Under the pieces are notes generated by a model. That model searched no databases. It was not told where the DNA came from and was given only the letters and a program-made list of their open reading frames with translations. The position numbers were made by a program, and so were the translations under genes. Positions 49,859-59,340 of a DNA stretch of 64,000 bases are shown here, one piece after another. How positions within the stretch are numbered: position 1 is the first letter of the stretch; every line of letters begins with the position of its first letter. Origin of the DNA: Leptolinea sp964446955 (GTDB taxonomy: Bacteria; Chloroflexota; Anaerolineae; Anaerolineales; Anaerolineaceae); contig CAYUQJ010000001.1 in the NCBI GenBank assembly GCA_964446955.1, positions 62,001-126,000 on the forward strand, written 5' to 3'.

Positions 49859-52800
49859 ATGTCATTTCAATCAATCCTTGAAAAATATCGAAAAATATCT
49901 TTTTCTGAACGTGACAAAGGAAACCGGTTTGAGAGGCTTATGCAGGCTTACTTGAATACGGATCCAAAATATGCCCCTGTTTTTAAGAATATCTGGCTTT
50001 GGAGTGAATTCCCTGGAAGAGTTGATTTGGGTGGTACCGACACCGGGATTGATTTGGTCGCTCTAACATATGAAGGTGATTACTGGGCGATTCAATGCAA
50101 GTGCTATCAAGCTAGTTCAATAATTGATAAACCGGCAGTTGATAGTTTCCTTTCTACATCAAGCAGGGAATTTAAAGATGAAAATCTCCAGACGACAAGG
50201 TTTGCTCATCGCTTATGGATTTCAACAACAAATAAATGGGGACCTAATGCTACTGAAGCGATAAGGAACCAGAATCCACCGGTAACAAGAATTAACCTCT
50301 ATGATCTGGCCGAAGCGCCGGTTGATTGGGAAAAGCTTGAAAAAGGTATTCATGGTGAGGGATCACGTTTACCAAAGAAAACGCTGCTTCCACATCAACG
50401 TGATGCCCTTGAAAAAGCGCATGAATACTTCAAAACCGCTGACCGTGGAAAATTGATTATGGCCTGTGGTACAGGAAAAACATTTAATTCACTTCGGATT
50501 GCAGAAAATGAAACGGAGGGAAAAGGATTAGTTCTATTCCTTGTTCCGAGCATAGCTCTTCTAGGACAAACGCTTAGAGAATGGTCTGCTGATGCAAATG
50601 AGCCAATCAATGCCATCTGTGTTTGTTCTGACTCTGAAGTATCCAAAAAGAAAACGAAAATTGAAGATACCGATTCATTTAGTGTCGTGGATCTGGCACT
50701 TCCATCATCAACTGATCCCTTGAATATTCTTTACCAAATAAAGCAAATTAGGAATAAGAATTTATCAGGTTTGACTGTAATTTTCTCTACATATCAATCC
50801 ATTGAAGTAATTTCAAAAATGCAAAAGGATCTGCTGAAAACAGATCACGGCGAATTTGATCTGATTATTTGCGATGAAGCCCACCGGACAACAGGTGTCA
50901 CATTAGCAGGTGAGGACGAAACCGCCTTTACGAAAGTTCATGATAATAGCTTTTTGAAAGCAAAGCGCCGTCTATATATGACGGCTACTCCACGGCTTTA
51001 TAGTGATGATATTAAAAGCAAGGCAGCCCAGGCTGAAGCAATCTTGTGTTCCATGGATGATCCCAAACTCTACGGTGAGGAGATTTATCGTATCGGTTTT
51101 GGGGAAGCTGTTGAGAAAGATCTGCTTACAGATTACAAGGTTTTGATTCTTACTCTTAGCGATAAAGATGTGCCGCCGGCTGTTCAACAAATGATTTCTG
51201 ATGATAAGACAGAGATCAACATTGATGATATTTCCAAGTTAATTGGATGTGTAAATGCTTTGTCAAAGCAATTTATTGGCGATGACGGTGCCACAAAACA
51301 GGCAGATCCGGAATTGATGCGGAGAGCGGTTGCGTTTTGTCAGAATATCGCCACTTCAAAAAAGATCTCCTCAACTTTCAATGATGCGACAGATGCTTAT
51401 TTAGGCTCACTTCCACAGGATAAAAAAGAGCAGATGGTTACCATTGATTCTAAGCACATGGATGGAACCATGTCTGCCCCTGATCGTGATGAATTATTGG
51501 GCTGGTTAAAAGAACCAACAGAATCAAATGAATGCCGTATTCTTACCAATGTCCGGGTATTAAGTGAAGGTGTTGATGTTCCTTCATTAGATGCCGTTCT
51601 TTTCCTATCTGCGAAAAATTCCCAGGTTGAAGTTGTCCAATCCGTGGGGCGCGTCATGCGGAAATCTCCGGGAAAGAATTATGGGTACATCATCATCCCT
51701 GTGGTGATTCCATCTGATGTTGATCCAAATATCGCCCTGGACGACAACGAACGATATAAGGTTGTCTGGACCGTATTGAACGCTTTACGAGCGCATGATG
51801 ACCGGTTTAATGCCACGGTCAACAAGATTGAATTGAATAAAAAGAGACCTAACCAGATACTTGTTGGCCGGCCTGAAATCACTTTTGATGAGCATGGTAT
51901 CGCCCAGATAAGTGAACCACGGGAAGGATATGATCCTTCAAAGGAATTCGGACAACAATTGGCTTTGCAATTTGAACAACTTCAATCGGTAGTTTTTGCC
52001 CGAATGGTGCAAAAGGTTGGGGATCGCCGCTATTGGGAACAATGGGCCAAGGATGTAGCCAAGATTGCTGAAAGGCACGTTGAGAGAATAAAGTACTTAA
52101 TCTCAACGAAACCTGAGCAAAAAGCAGCCTTTGGCAATTTCTTAAAGGGCTTGCAAAGCAATATAAACCCGAGCATCACTGAAGACCAGGCTGTGGATAT
52201 GCTGGCCCAACACATCATCACTCGCCCTATTTTTGAAGCTCTATTTGAGGGATATTCCTTCGTAAAAAACAATGCTGTATCTACTGCCATGCAACATATG
52301 TTGGATGCATTAGAAGGAGAATCGCTAGCAGAAGAATCTGACACGCTAAACCGTTTTTATGAATCGGTGAAAAAACGGGCTGCAGGAATTGATAATGCAG
52401 ACGGTAAACAGCGGATAATTATCGAGCTATATGACAAATTTTTTAAAACTGCTTTTCCAAAAATGGTTGAACAGCTAGGGATTGTTTACACCCCGGTTGA
52501 AGTAGTAGATTTCATTTTACATTCTGTAAATGATGTATTGAAAATGGATTTCGGTTGCACGATTTCTGATGAGAATGTGCAAGTATTAGATCCATTTACT
52601 GGTACAGGAACCTTTATTACCCGCTTAATTCAGAGCGGATTGATAAGAAAAGAAGATCTTCCACGAAAATATCGGCATGAGCTGCACGCCAATGAAATTG
52701 TATTACTGGCTTATTATATTGCCGCTGTTAATATTGAGAATGCCTACCATGATCAAATGGGGGAGTCAAACATTTATGAACCATTTGAAGGTATCGTTTT

Positions 52801-54724
52801 AACAGATACCTTCCAATTGGGAGAAACCGATGCAAGCCAAGGTTTACCCAATGCTGATGTATTTCCTCAAAACTCTGAACGCGTGATGCGTCAAAAGAAA
52901 GCAAAATTACGTGTAATCCTTGGGAATCCTCCTTATTCAGTTGGTCAAAAGTCAATAAATGACAATGCTCAAAATCAAAAATATGACAATTTGTATTCAA
53001 GAATTTCAAGCACATATACAAAAGAATCAACTGCTGGATTGAACAAATCACTTTATGATGCGTACATAAAAGCCTTTCGATGGAGTACTGATCGTCTGGA
53101 TCCTGAAAAAGGCGGAGTAATTGCGTTTGTTACGAATGGCGGTTGGTTGGATGGAAATAGCACTGATGGTTTTCGCAAAATAATTGAGAAAGAATTCTCC
53201 AGTATTTGGATATTCAATCTAAGAGGTAATCAACGAACAAGTGGTGAATTAAGCAGACGGGAAGGTGGAAAAATCTTTGGAAGCGGGTCTCGTACACCTG
53301 TCGCAATCACCATTTTAATAAAAAATCCTGATTCAAACACTGATAAAGCTTCCATTCACTATTATGATATTGGTGATTATTTAAGTCGAGATGAGAAATT
53401 AGAGATTATTCGAAAAACCAGATCAATCTCCAATCCTAAGCTGAAGTGGAGTATTCTTGAACCTAATAGTCATGGAGATTGGATAGGTCAGCGTAATGAT
53501 ATGTTTTTATCCCTTATTCCTTTAAATCAGGAAGAGAAAATTTCTAAAAAGAATGAATCTTTTTTTACTATTAATTCTCTCGGTCTTGGATCAAATAGAG
53601 ATTCTTGGGTATATAACTCATCGCTTTCTAAATTGCGAAATAATATTAAAAAATCTATAGATTTCTATAACCAGCAAAGAATCATTTTTCAAACAAAAAA
53701 GATAAAAGATAAGTCAATTTGTACACAAGAGTATTTGGACTTTTCATTAAGTGAAATTGTATGGACCGATACGGTTATACGAGACTTGGGAAAAAACGTA
53801 GAATACTCCTATCAAAAGAATGCCGAATCTGCGAGTTTGTATCGTCCATTTTTTAAGCAAAGAATTTACTTCTCAAAGAGATTCAACCATAGACAATATC
53901 AACTAAGAAAATTTTTTCCAAGTAAATCTGAAAAAAATTTCGTTATTTGTGTTTCTGGAATTGGTGTCACAAAGGATTTTTCAACAATAATTACTAATAT
54001 ATTGCCTGATTTGGAATTAATTGGCAAATCTCAATGTTTTCCATTATTTTATTATCAAGAGATTGATAAACAATCTCCTACTTTATGGGATTCTATTGGA
54101 GCAAGTGAAAATGTAAAGAGAGATGGCATTTCTGATTTCATCCTAACTCAAGGAAAACAACAGTACGGAAAGAATGTAACAAAAGAAGATATTTTCTACT
54201 ACGTATATGGATTTTTACACAGCCCAGATTATCGGAAGACATTTGCCAACGATTTGAAGAAGAGTCTTCCCCGCCTTGCTTTGGTAGAAGATGTCCGTGA
54301 TTTTTGGGCATTCAGCAAAGCTGGCCGAAAATTAGCCGACCTCCATATCAATTACGAGACTGTTCCACCTTATGAAGGTGTTCACGTCAGTGGGGTAGAA
54401 AGCGGTTTCTTTCGGGTAGAAAAGATGCGGTTCCCTGAAAAGGGTAGAAAAGACACAATAATTTACAACAGTAAGATTGTCATTTCAAATATTCCTGATA
54501 AGGCGTACGAGTATGTTGTAAACGGAAAATCCGCTATTGAATGGATTATGGAGCGGTACCAGGTCACTGTCCACAAAGAAAGTGGAATAAAAAATGATCC
54601 AAATGACTGGTCAGATGAAGTGGGAAATCCACGATACATTTTGGATTTGTTGTTAAGCGTGATCAATGTCAGTGTGCAGACGGTGGATATAGTTAATAGT
54701 CTGCCAAAGTTGGAGTTTAAATAA
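49859..54724 (+). CDS. Single-chain Type ISP-like restriction-modification enzyme
   Basis: A 1621-residue enzyme close in layout to LlaGI/LlaBIII. The N-terminal Mrr-type nuclease has D65 in GIDLVA and Q79-C-K81 (AIQCKCY). The helicase-like ATPase has MACGTGKT (about 201-208), ICDEAH (about 336-341) and SVGRVMRKSPG (near 595). A coupler leads to an N6-adenine methyltransferase with VLDPFTGTGTF (near 908) and GNPPYS (near 1022), then a target-recognition region to the end. Such enzymes translocate DNA and cut between two head-to-head sites, and methylate one strand to mark self. Intact motifs suggest activity. AAGGA lies nine bases before the ATG. Confidence 0.85.
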   Translation: MSFQSILEKYRKISFSERDKGNRFERLMQAYLNTDPKYAPVFKNIWLWSEFPGRVDLGGTDTGIDLVALTYEGDYWAIQCKCYQASSIIDKPAVDSFLSTSSREFKDENLQTTRFAHRLWISTTNKWGPNATEAIRNQNPPVTRINLYDLAEAPVDWEKLEKGIHGEGSRLPKKTLLPHQRDALEKAHEYFKTADRGKLIMACGTGKTFNSLRIAENETEGKGLVLFLVPSIALLGQTLREWSADANEPINAICVCSDSEVSKKKTKIEDTDSFSVVDLALPSSTDPLNILYQIKQIRNKNLSGLTVIFSTYQSIEVISKMQKDLLKTDHGEFDLIICDEAHRTTGVTLAGEDETAFTKVHDNSFLKAKRRLYMTATPRLYSDDIKSKAAQAEAILCSMDDPKLYGEEIYRIGFGEAVEKDLLTDYKVLILTLSDKDVPPAVQQMISDDKTEINIDDISKLIGCVNALSKQFIGDDGATKQADPELMRRAVAFCQNIATSKKISSTFNDATDAYLGSLPQDKKEQMVTIDSKHMDGTMSAPDRDELLGWLKEPTESNECRILTNVRVLSEGVDVPSLDAVLFLSAKNSQVEVVQSVGRVMRKSPGKNYGYIIIPVVIPSDVDPNIALDDNERYKVVWTVLNALRAHDDRFNATVNKIELNKKRPNQILVGRPEITFDEHGIAQISEPREGYDPSKEFGQQLALQFEQLQSVVFARMVQKVGDRRYWEQWAKDVAKIAERHVERIKYLISTKPEQKAAFGNFLKGLQSNINPSITEDQAVDMLAQHIITRPIFEALFEGYSFVKNNAVSTAMQHMLDALEGESLAEESDTLNRFYESVKKRAAGIDNADGKQRIIIELYDKFFKTAFPKMVEQLGIVYTPVEVVDFILHSVNDVLKMDFGCTISDENVQVLDPFTGTGTFITRLIQSGLIRKEDLPRKYRHELHANEIVLLAYYIAAVNIENAYHDQMGESNIYEPFEGIVLTDTFQLGETDASQGLPNADVFPQNSERVMRQKKAKLRVILGNPPYSVGQKSINDNAQNQKYDNLYSRISSTYTKESTAGLNKSLYDAYIKAFRWSTDRLDPEKGGVIAFVTNGGWLDGNSTDGFRKIIEKEFSSIWIFNLRGNQRTSGELSRREGGKIFGSGSRTPVAITILIKNPDSNTDKASIHYYDIGDYLSRDEKLEIIRKTRSISNPKLKWSILEPNSHGDWIGQRNDMFLSLIPLNQEEKISKKNESFFTINSLGLGSNRDSWVYNSSLSKLRNNIKKSIDFYNQQRIIFQTKKIKDKSICTQEYLDFSLSEIVWTDTVIRDLGKNVEYSYQKNAESASLYRPFFKQRIYFSKRFNHRQYQLRKFFPSKSEKNFVICVSGIGVTKDFSTIITNILPDLELIGKSQCFPLFYYQEIDKQSPTLWDSIGASENVKRDGISDFILTQGKQQYGKNVTKEDIFYYVYGFLHSPDYRKTFANDLKKSLPRLALVEDVRDFWAFSKAGRKLADLHINYETVPPYEGVHVSGVESGFFRVEKMRFPEKGRKDTIIYNSKIVISNIPDKAYEYVVNGKSAIEWIMERYQVTVHKESGIKNDPNDWSDEVGNPRYILDLLLSVINVSVQTVDIVNSLPKLEFK

Positions 54725-54764
54725 ATTTCAATAGATAAAATTCACAAAATAGTTAGGGGAAAGC

Positions 54765-55988
54765 ATGAATACAACTGAATCGAGTAAGTTTTTACGCTGG
54801 TCACTCCCAGGGTGGATTGCTATATTGTCAGCAATAGTTTTTACAATTCTTGATGTGATCAGCTCTCTACGTCCAGATCACACTCCACAAATGTATCCTT
54901 CAATTCTAGCTTTTTTGAAGGAAATTAATAATCAGAGTACTTTTGCTAATATTTTCTTTGTAGCATTGGCAGGGTTGCCATTAGGTTTTCTTATTTATCA
55001 ATTTTATTTTTTTATAAGATGGAACTCTCCTTTTTCAGGTGATGGTTTTTTTCCACCTTTTATCGTTGGTCGGAAGGAAGAATTAGCTCGGATTTTGCGA
55101 GATATACCAGATGAAAAATTGGCATTAGGAAAAAAACATTGGCGTATTGAATGGATCAAACACCAGGCTTATTTAAACGACCATTGTTTCCGGTGGCAAT
55201 ACATAGAATCTTTATTTACAGAAATTACACAAATGATTGATACAAAATATGTCGGTTTTACAATTTATTCAAGATATAGATATTTAATGGATATGCTTCA
55301 TATCCTTGGCGCTTCTTTGGGTGCTATATATCTAGGTTTTTTTACATACTTAATTGCGAAAATGCGTTTTGAAAATCTTGTTATAACGAATTATGTGGCT
55401 GTAATCGCGCTATCAATGGCTTTATTGGTCTTTCTTCTTGAACGTGAGGATAAGGTCCAATATGAAAACTCAACTAATGGGAAAAAAAACCAAGCTCATG
55501 TAGCAGTATTCTCACTGTTTAAAAATCAACTGCGTATCAATAATCCTTCAACGCTTTATCTTTTCACTTTTGGTCTTTTGATATTCTTCGCAAGTCCCGC
55601 ATTAATTTCTAATGAAGATTTTGGTTTCAATTATCAATATGGTTTAAGAACTTTAATATTTTTACTAGGTTCCTTTATTTGGATAAAAAGTTCAAAAAAA
55701 AAGGAGGAACGGTGGGGGCTTGGTTTATGTCTTGCGTTATCTTTCTTAATTACGATCATAGTCAGATATCATAGAGTTGTTTATTTTGATAAATGGTTCG
55801 ATTGGACTTTTATAAGTCCTCTATTTATATTCTTGGTTCTGAACACAATTTTGATAAAAAACCGCCAAAACTCGCGTAATGAACTATCTTCTGTTCAGTA
55901 TTACACATTAAACAGGTACATTGAAGAAGAACAGTTTAGTAAAAAAGCTGGTTATTCATTCAAAGTCAAAAAAAGGAATAGGGTTTAG
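54765..55988 (+). CDS. Multi-pass membrane protein paired with the Type ISP gene, family not recognised
   Basis: A 407-residue protein with about eight hydrophobic helices: near 14-32, 60-84, 185-206, 212-232, 266-284, 296-310, 319-336 and 349-366. Residues about 85-180 form a soluble, charged segment (GRKEELARILRDIPDEKLAL). I see no catalytic motif and no known family. It begins 40 bases after the restriction-modification stop with AGGGGAAAGC before its ATG, in the same orientation and AT-rich like its neighbour, so it is probably part of that unit. Role unknown. Confidence 0.75.
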   Translation: MNTTESSKFLRWSLPGWIAILSAIVFTILDVISSLRPDHTPQMYPSILAFLKEINNQSTFANIFFVALAGLPLGFLIYQFYFFIRWNSPFSGDGFFPPFIVGRKEELARILRDIPDEKLALGKKHWRIEWIKHQAYLNDHCFRWQYIESLFTEITQMIDTKYVGFTIYSRYRYLMDMLHILGASLGAIYLGFFTYLIAKMRFENLVITNYVAVIALSMALLVFLLEREDKVQYENSTNGKKNQAHVAVFSLFKNQLRINNPSTLYLFTFGLLIFFASPALISNEDFGFNYQYGLRTLIFLLGSFIWIKSSKKKEERWGLGLCLALSFLITIIVRYHRVVYFDKWFDWTFISPLFIFLVLNTILIKNRQNSRNELSSVQYYTLNRYIEEEQFSKKAGYSFKVKKRNRV

Positions 55989-56045
55989 TTTTTTTTATTT
56001 ATTTTTAACCCCATTCCCTTCTCAATTACTTCCTTTCTTTCCATT

Positions 56046-58658
56046 TCAGCACTCACTGTACCCGCAGGCGTAGCACTTCCTACACCCCTCTTCATTGATC
56101 ACGGCCGCCTCGCCGCATTCGGGGCACAGGTCGCCGATGCGCAGCAGGGGTTGGTCGCCGGTCACCGCGGGGACGGGAATCTCGTGCACCTCCACGTGGG
56201 TGTGCGGTTGGCCGTCGTCCTGGCGGCTTTCACGCTCCACCAGGTATTCATCCAGGATGTGCGCCACGCCATCGGGCATCGAACGGATGCGGTTGGGCCC
56301 GAAGCCCAGCGAACGTCCGCCGCCGATGCCGGCGAGCTGCTTGACAACCTCTTTCAGGCGGTCCTTGGGTTCCACGGTGGAGCTGAGGCGCAGGATGAAG
56401 GAGATCAACCGTCCGAGAGCCTCGGAAACGGCAGCCGTCTCGGAGCCGGCCTTGGCCGAGTTGATGAAAATCTCAAAGGGCTGGCTTCCGCCGTTCTCGT
56501 TGATGGTGATGAAAGCCTTGCCGAGCGGGGTTTCAGTGGAGAAGGTATAGCCGGGCAGGGCGCGCGGGCGCGGTTTACGCACTTCGCTCCAGATCATCAT
56601 CTGGTGGGTTTCTTCCCTGTCGGCCGGGCGCAGCGTCACGCCGTACTCGCCGTTCCCCCCGTTGCCGTTGCCGCCCTTCTTTTTCTCGGCGGTGGCCAGG
56701 GTTTCCAGCACTACGGTGTCGCGTGAGCCGGTGACATATACGGTGATGCCCTTGCAGCCCAGCTTCCAGGCCAGGCGGTAGGCGGTGGCCACATCGTCCA
56801 CAGCGGCGCCGGCGTTGAAATTGATGGTCTTCGAGAGGCTGTTGTCCACGAAAGCCTGCATGGCAGCCTGCATGCGCACATGCTCTTCGGCGGTGATGTC
56901 CTGCGACACCACGAAATAATCGCGCAGGTCGGCGGGTACGTCGTCCACGTACTGGCAGGTGCCCTCGCGCATCACCTCGGCGATGATCTCTTTGCGTTCC
57001 TCTTCGTCAAAGTCCGCTTCGATCAGGGCCTTTTCAAACAGCGGGCTGGTGTAGTTGAGCTGCAGGTCTTTGCCGTTGTCGTTGACGTGGCGGATATACG
57101 CCAGTGCGAAGACCGGTTCGCAGCCGTAGCCTTCACAGCCGGCCACGGTGGCGATGGTGCCGGTGGGGGCGATGGTAGTCTGCGCGGCGTTGCGGATGCC
57201 GTGTTTGCGGATGCCGGAGGACACGGCGGACCAGTTCACGTCCGGGCGTTTCCAGTCATGGGTGTAGGGGGTCAATGGCTGCGGCGGTGTCCAGGTTAGC
57301 TTGTCGGGGTCGTAGATCGAGCCGGTGATGGCCGGGAAGGAACCACGTTCCTCTGCCAGCTCAACGCTGGTGAGCATGGAATGGTAGCGCACAAATTCCA
57401 TCACCTGGGCCGCGAACTCCTGTCCCTCTTCCGAACCGTAGCGGATGCCGGTGTGGTACATCAGATCGGCCAGTCCCATGATCCCCAGGCCGATGCGGCG
57501 GGCGCGCAGGGCGGACTCACGCAATTGCGGCACGGAGGGAACGTAGAGGTTGGCGTCGACCACATCATCCAGGAAGCGGGTGGACAACACTGAACTCTGG
57601 CGCAGGGATTCCCAGTCAACGGTATGGTCGGGTCCGAAATGTTCCGACAGGTTGATGGAGCCCAGGCAGCAGTTTTCATACGGTCCGAGCCACTGCTCAC
57701 CACACGGGTTGGTGGCTTCCAGACTGTACAGATGCGGCACCGGGTTGGTGCGGTTGGCGGCATCCAGGAAGAGCACGCCCGGCTCACCGTTGTGGTGCGC
57801 CTGGGTCACGATCTTCTCGAACAGGTCGCGGGCGCGCACTGTCTTGTAGACCTGAATCGGGATGCCGGCCGCTTCCGCTTCCTCCAGCGTGCCGGTGAAG
57901 CCGTGGTACTGCGGGCTTTTCACGTCCGGGAAGCACAGGTCCCAGTTGTCATCGTTCTCAACGGCGCGCATGAAAGCGTCGGTGATGCCGACGGATATGT
58001 TGAAATTGGTGATGGAATGTTCCTGAGTCTTGCAGGAAATGAAATCTTCGATATCCGGATGGTCCACGCGCAAGACGGCCATGTTGGCACCGCGCCGGCT
58101 ACCGCCCTGGGCAACTTCACCAAAGGCGTGATCGTACACCCGCAGGAATCCCACCGGTCCGGTGGCCTGACCGGCGGATGTTTTTACCAGCGCTCCTGCC
58201 GGGCGCAGGCGGGAGAAGGAGAATCCATTACCGCCACCGGTCTGCTGAATGAGCGCCGCGTCACGCAGGGTCTGGAAGATGCCGGTCGACAGGCGGCCCA
58301 TATCATCACTGATGGGAAGCACAAAACAGGCGGCCAACTGGCCGAGGGGTGTCCCCGCGCCGGTGAAGGTGGGCGAATTGGGGAAGAACTTACGCGTAGT
58401 GAGGATCTCATAGAATTGTTCGGCCAGAGGGATGACATCCTGTCCGTAGGCGCTTTCCACGCGCGCGACATTGTAAGCCACACGCCAGAACATCTCCTCC
58501 ACTGTCTCCACCGGCTGCCCGTCCTCACCGCGGCGTACATAGCGTCGCACCAGAACCTGACGGGCGTTATCCGTCAAATCCACGGTTTTGAGCGGTTTGG
58601 TTGGAGCAGGGGTAAACACAGAGGTCTTGCTGGCGTATTCAATAGATTGCGTGGCCAT
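56046..58658 (-). CDS. nrdJ: Adenosylcobalamin-dependent (class II) ribonucleotide reductase
   Basis: An 870-residue class II reductase that makes deoxynucleotides with coenzyme B12 in place of an iron site, so it works without oxygen. Seen: NSPTFTGAGTPLGQLAACFV with the first redox Cys, the active-site EATNPCGEQWLGPYENCCLG with catalytic Cys and Glu, and GCKGITVYVTGSRD in the barrel. The C-terminus has CPECGEAAVINEEGCRKCYA and CGYSEC, a zinc/redox Cys tail. I chose ATG 58658; a GTG four codons upstream would overlap nrdR. The gene is much richer in G+C than the DNA just upstream at 53-56 kb. Confidence 0.95.
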   Translation of the reverse strand: MATQSIEYASKTSVFTPAPTKPLKTVDLTDNARQVLVRRYVRRGEDGQPVETVEEMFWRVAYNVARVESAYGQDVIPLAEQFYEILTTRKFFPNSPTFTGAGTPLGQLAACFVLPISDDMGRLSTGIFQTLRDAALIQQTGGGNGFSFSRLRPAGALVKTSAGQATGPVGFLRVYDHAFGEVAQGGSRRGANMAVLRVDHPDIEDFISCKTQEHSITNFNISVGITDAFMRAVENDDNWDLCFPDVKSPQYHGFTGTLEEAEAAGIPIQVYKTVRARDLFEKIVTQAHHNGEPGVLFLDAANRTNPVPHLYSLEATNPCGEQWLGPYENCCLGSINLSEHFGPDHTVDWESLRQSSVLSTRFLDDVVDANLYVPSVPQLRESALRARRIGLGIMGLADLMYHTGIRYGSEEGQEFAAQVMEFVRYHSMLTSVELAEERGSFPAITGSIYDPDKLTWTPPQPLTPYTHDWKRPDVNWSAVSSGIRKHGIRNAAQTTIAPTGTIATVAGCEGYGCEPVFALAYIRHVNDNGKDLQLNYTSPLFEKALIEADFDEEERKEIIAEVMREGTCQYVDDVPADLRDYFVVSQDITAEEHVRMQAAMQAFVDNSLSKTINFNAGAAVDDVATAYRLAWKLGCKGITVYVTGSRDTVVLETLATAEKKKGGNGNGGNGEYGVTLRPADREETHQMMIWSEVRKPRPRALPGYTFSTETPLGKAFITINENGGSQPFEIFINSAKAGSETAAVSEALGRLISFILRLSSTVEPKDRLKEVVKQLAGIGGGRSLGFGPNRIRSMPDGVAHILDEYLVERESRQDDGQPHTHVEVHEIPVPAVTGDQPLLRIGDLCPECGEAAVINEEGCRKCYACGYSEC

Positions 58659-58659
58659 A

Positions 58660-59115
58660 TTATTCTTCACCTTCCAGTAAGTGATTTATTTCATCGCGTA
58701 TCGCATGCAGATCGGTCAACTGTAAGTAGACGATCGCGTACCGGATGTAGGCGATATGGTTAAGGTTTTTCAGGCGTTCGATGACCTTGTCACCGATCAC
58801 GCGGGATGAGACTTCTTGCCGTCCGACCTGCTGCAGGAAGGCTTCGATCTCATTGACCAGGCTCTCGATATCAGCAGCCGTCACAGGGGTTTTGGCACAG
58901 GAGATGCGTATGCCGCGGATGAGCTTGTCACGGTCAAACTCTTCCCTTGTGCCATCACGCTTGATGATCAGCGGGGTATTGAGGATCGTGCGCTCATACG
59001 TGCTGAAACGCTTTCCGCAGCTTTCACATTCACGCCGCCGCCGAACGCCGCCGCGTGAGTCATGGGTTGTATCAACGACTTTCGTTTCCGCTTTCTGGCA
59101 GTACGGACAGCGCAT
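58660..59115 (-). CDS. nrdR: Ribonucleotide reductase repressor NrdR
   Basis: A 151-residue repressor. The N-terminal zinc ribbon has MRCPYCQ and CESCGKRFSTYER; the remaining ATP-cone (about 48-140) has KRDGTREEFDRDKLIRGI. NrdR binds ATP or dATP and represses reductase genes when dATP is high. The ATG at 59115 has GAGGGG four bases upstream; five codons of possible N-terminal extension lack a ribosome site. It lies directly upstream of nrdJ, one base from its ATG, and its own promoter carries a palindrome like an NrdR box. Confidence 0.95.
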   Translation of the reverse strand: MRCPYCQKAETKVVDTTHDSRGGVRRRRECESCGKRFSTYERTILNTPLIIKRDGTREEFDRDKLIRGIRISCAKTPVTAADIESLVNEIEAFLQQVGRQEVSSRVIGDKVIERLKNLNHIAYIRYAIVYLQLTDLHAIRDEINHLLEGEE

Positions 59116-59148
59116 GGGTCCCCTCGACAAATTTGATTTGTAAATAAT

Positions 59149-59166
59149 ACCCCCATATATGGGGGT
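59149..59166. promoter_or_regulatory. Probable NrdR box
   Basis: A perfect 18-bp palindrome, ACCCCCATATATGGGGGT, lies 34 bases before the nrdR ATG and downstream of the predicted transcription start. Its ATATAT core resembles the known NrdR operator. Two boxes are usual; I find no clear second copy nearby. Confidence 0.65.
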
Positions 59167-59202
59167 GAATATGGAGAAGTGGCCTAAATCTTGTACCTGT
59201 TC

Positions 59203-59231
59203 ATTCTAGCATAGGCTCGCGTGAGAATCAA
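59203..59231 (-). promoter_or_regulatory. Promoter of nrdR-nrdJ
   Basis: On the minus strand TTGATT (59226-59231) and TAGAAT (59203-59208) are spaced by 17 bases, with TGC just before the -10 (extended). The palindrome at 59149-59166 lies about 30 bases past the expected start. Confidence 0.6.
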
Positions 59232-59275
59232 GGCATTTTTGAGATTCTTAACATTAGAAAATTGAAAAGAAATAA

Positions 59276-59308
59276 AATAACGCCGGACCTTTACAATCCG
59301 GCGTTATT
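59276..59308 (-). terminator. Intrinsic terminator of ftsZ
   Basis: A 12-bp stem (59276-59287 with 59297-59308) with a nine-base loop is followed on the minus strand by TTTATTTCTTTT. Confidence 0.82.
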
Positions 59309-59340
59309 GAGGCATACGAATGAGTGGAGGAGGGAACGAT

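Noticed and set aside
57624..58763. Long plus-strand open frame (379 codons) opposite nrdJ
   Set aside because: Antisense to a complete core enzyme in very GC-rich DNA, where chance open frames are common; no motif seen.
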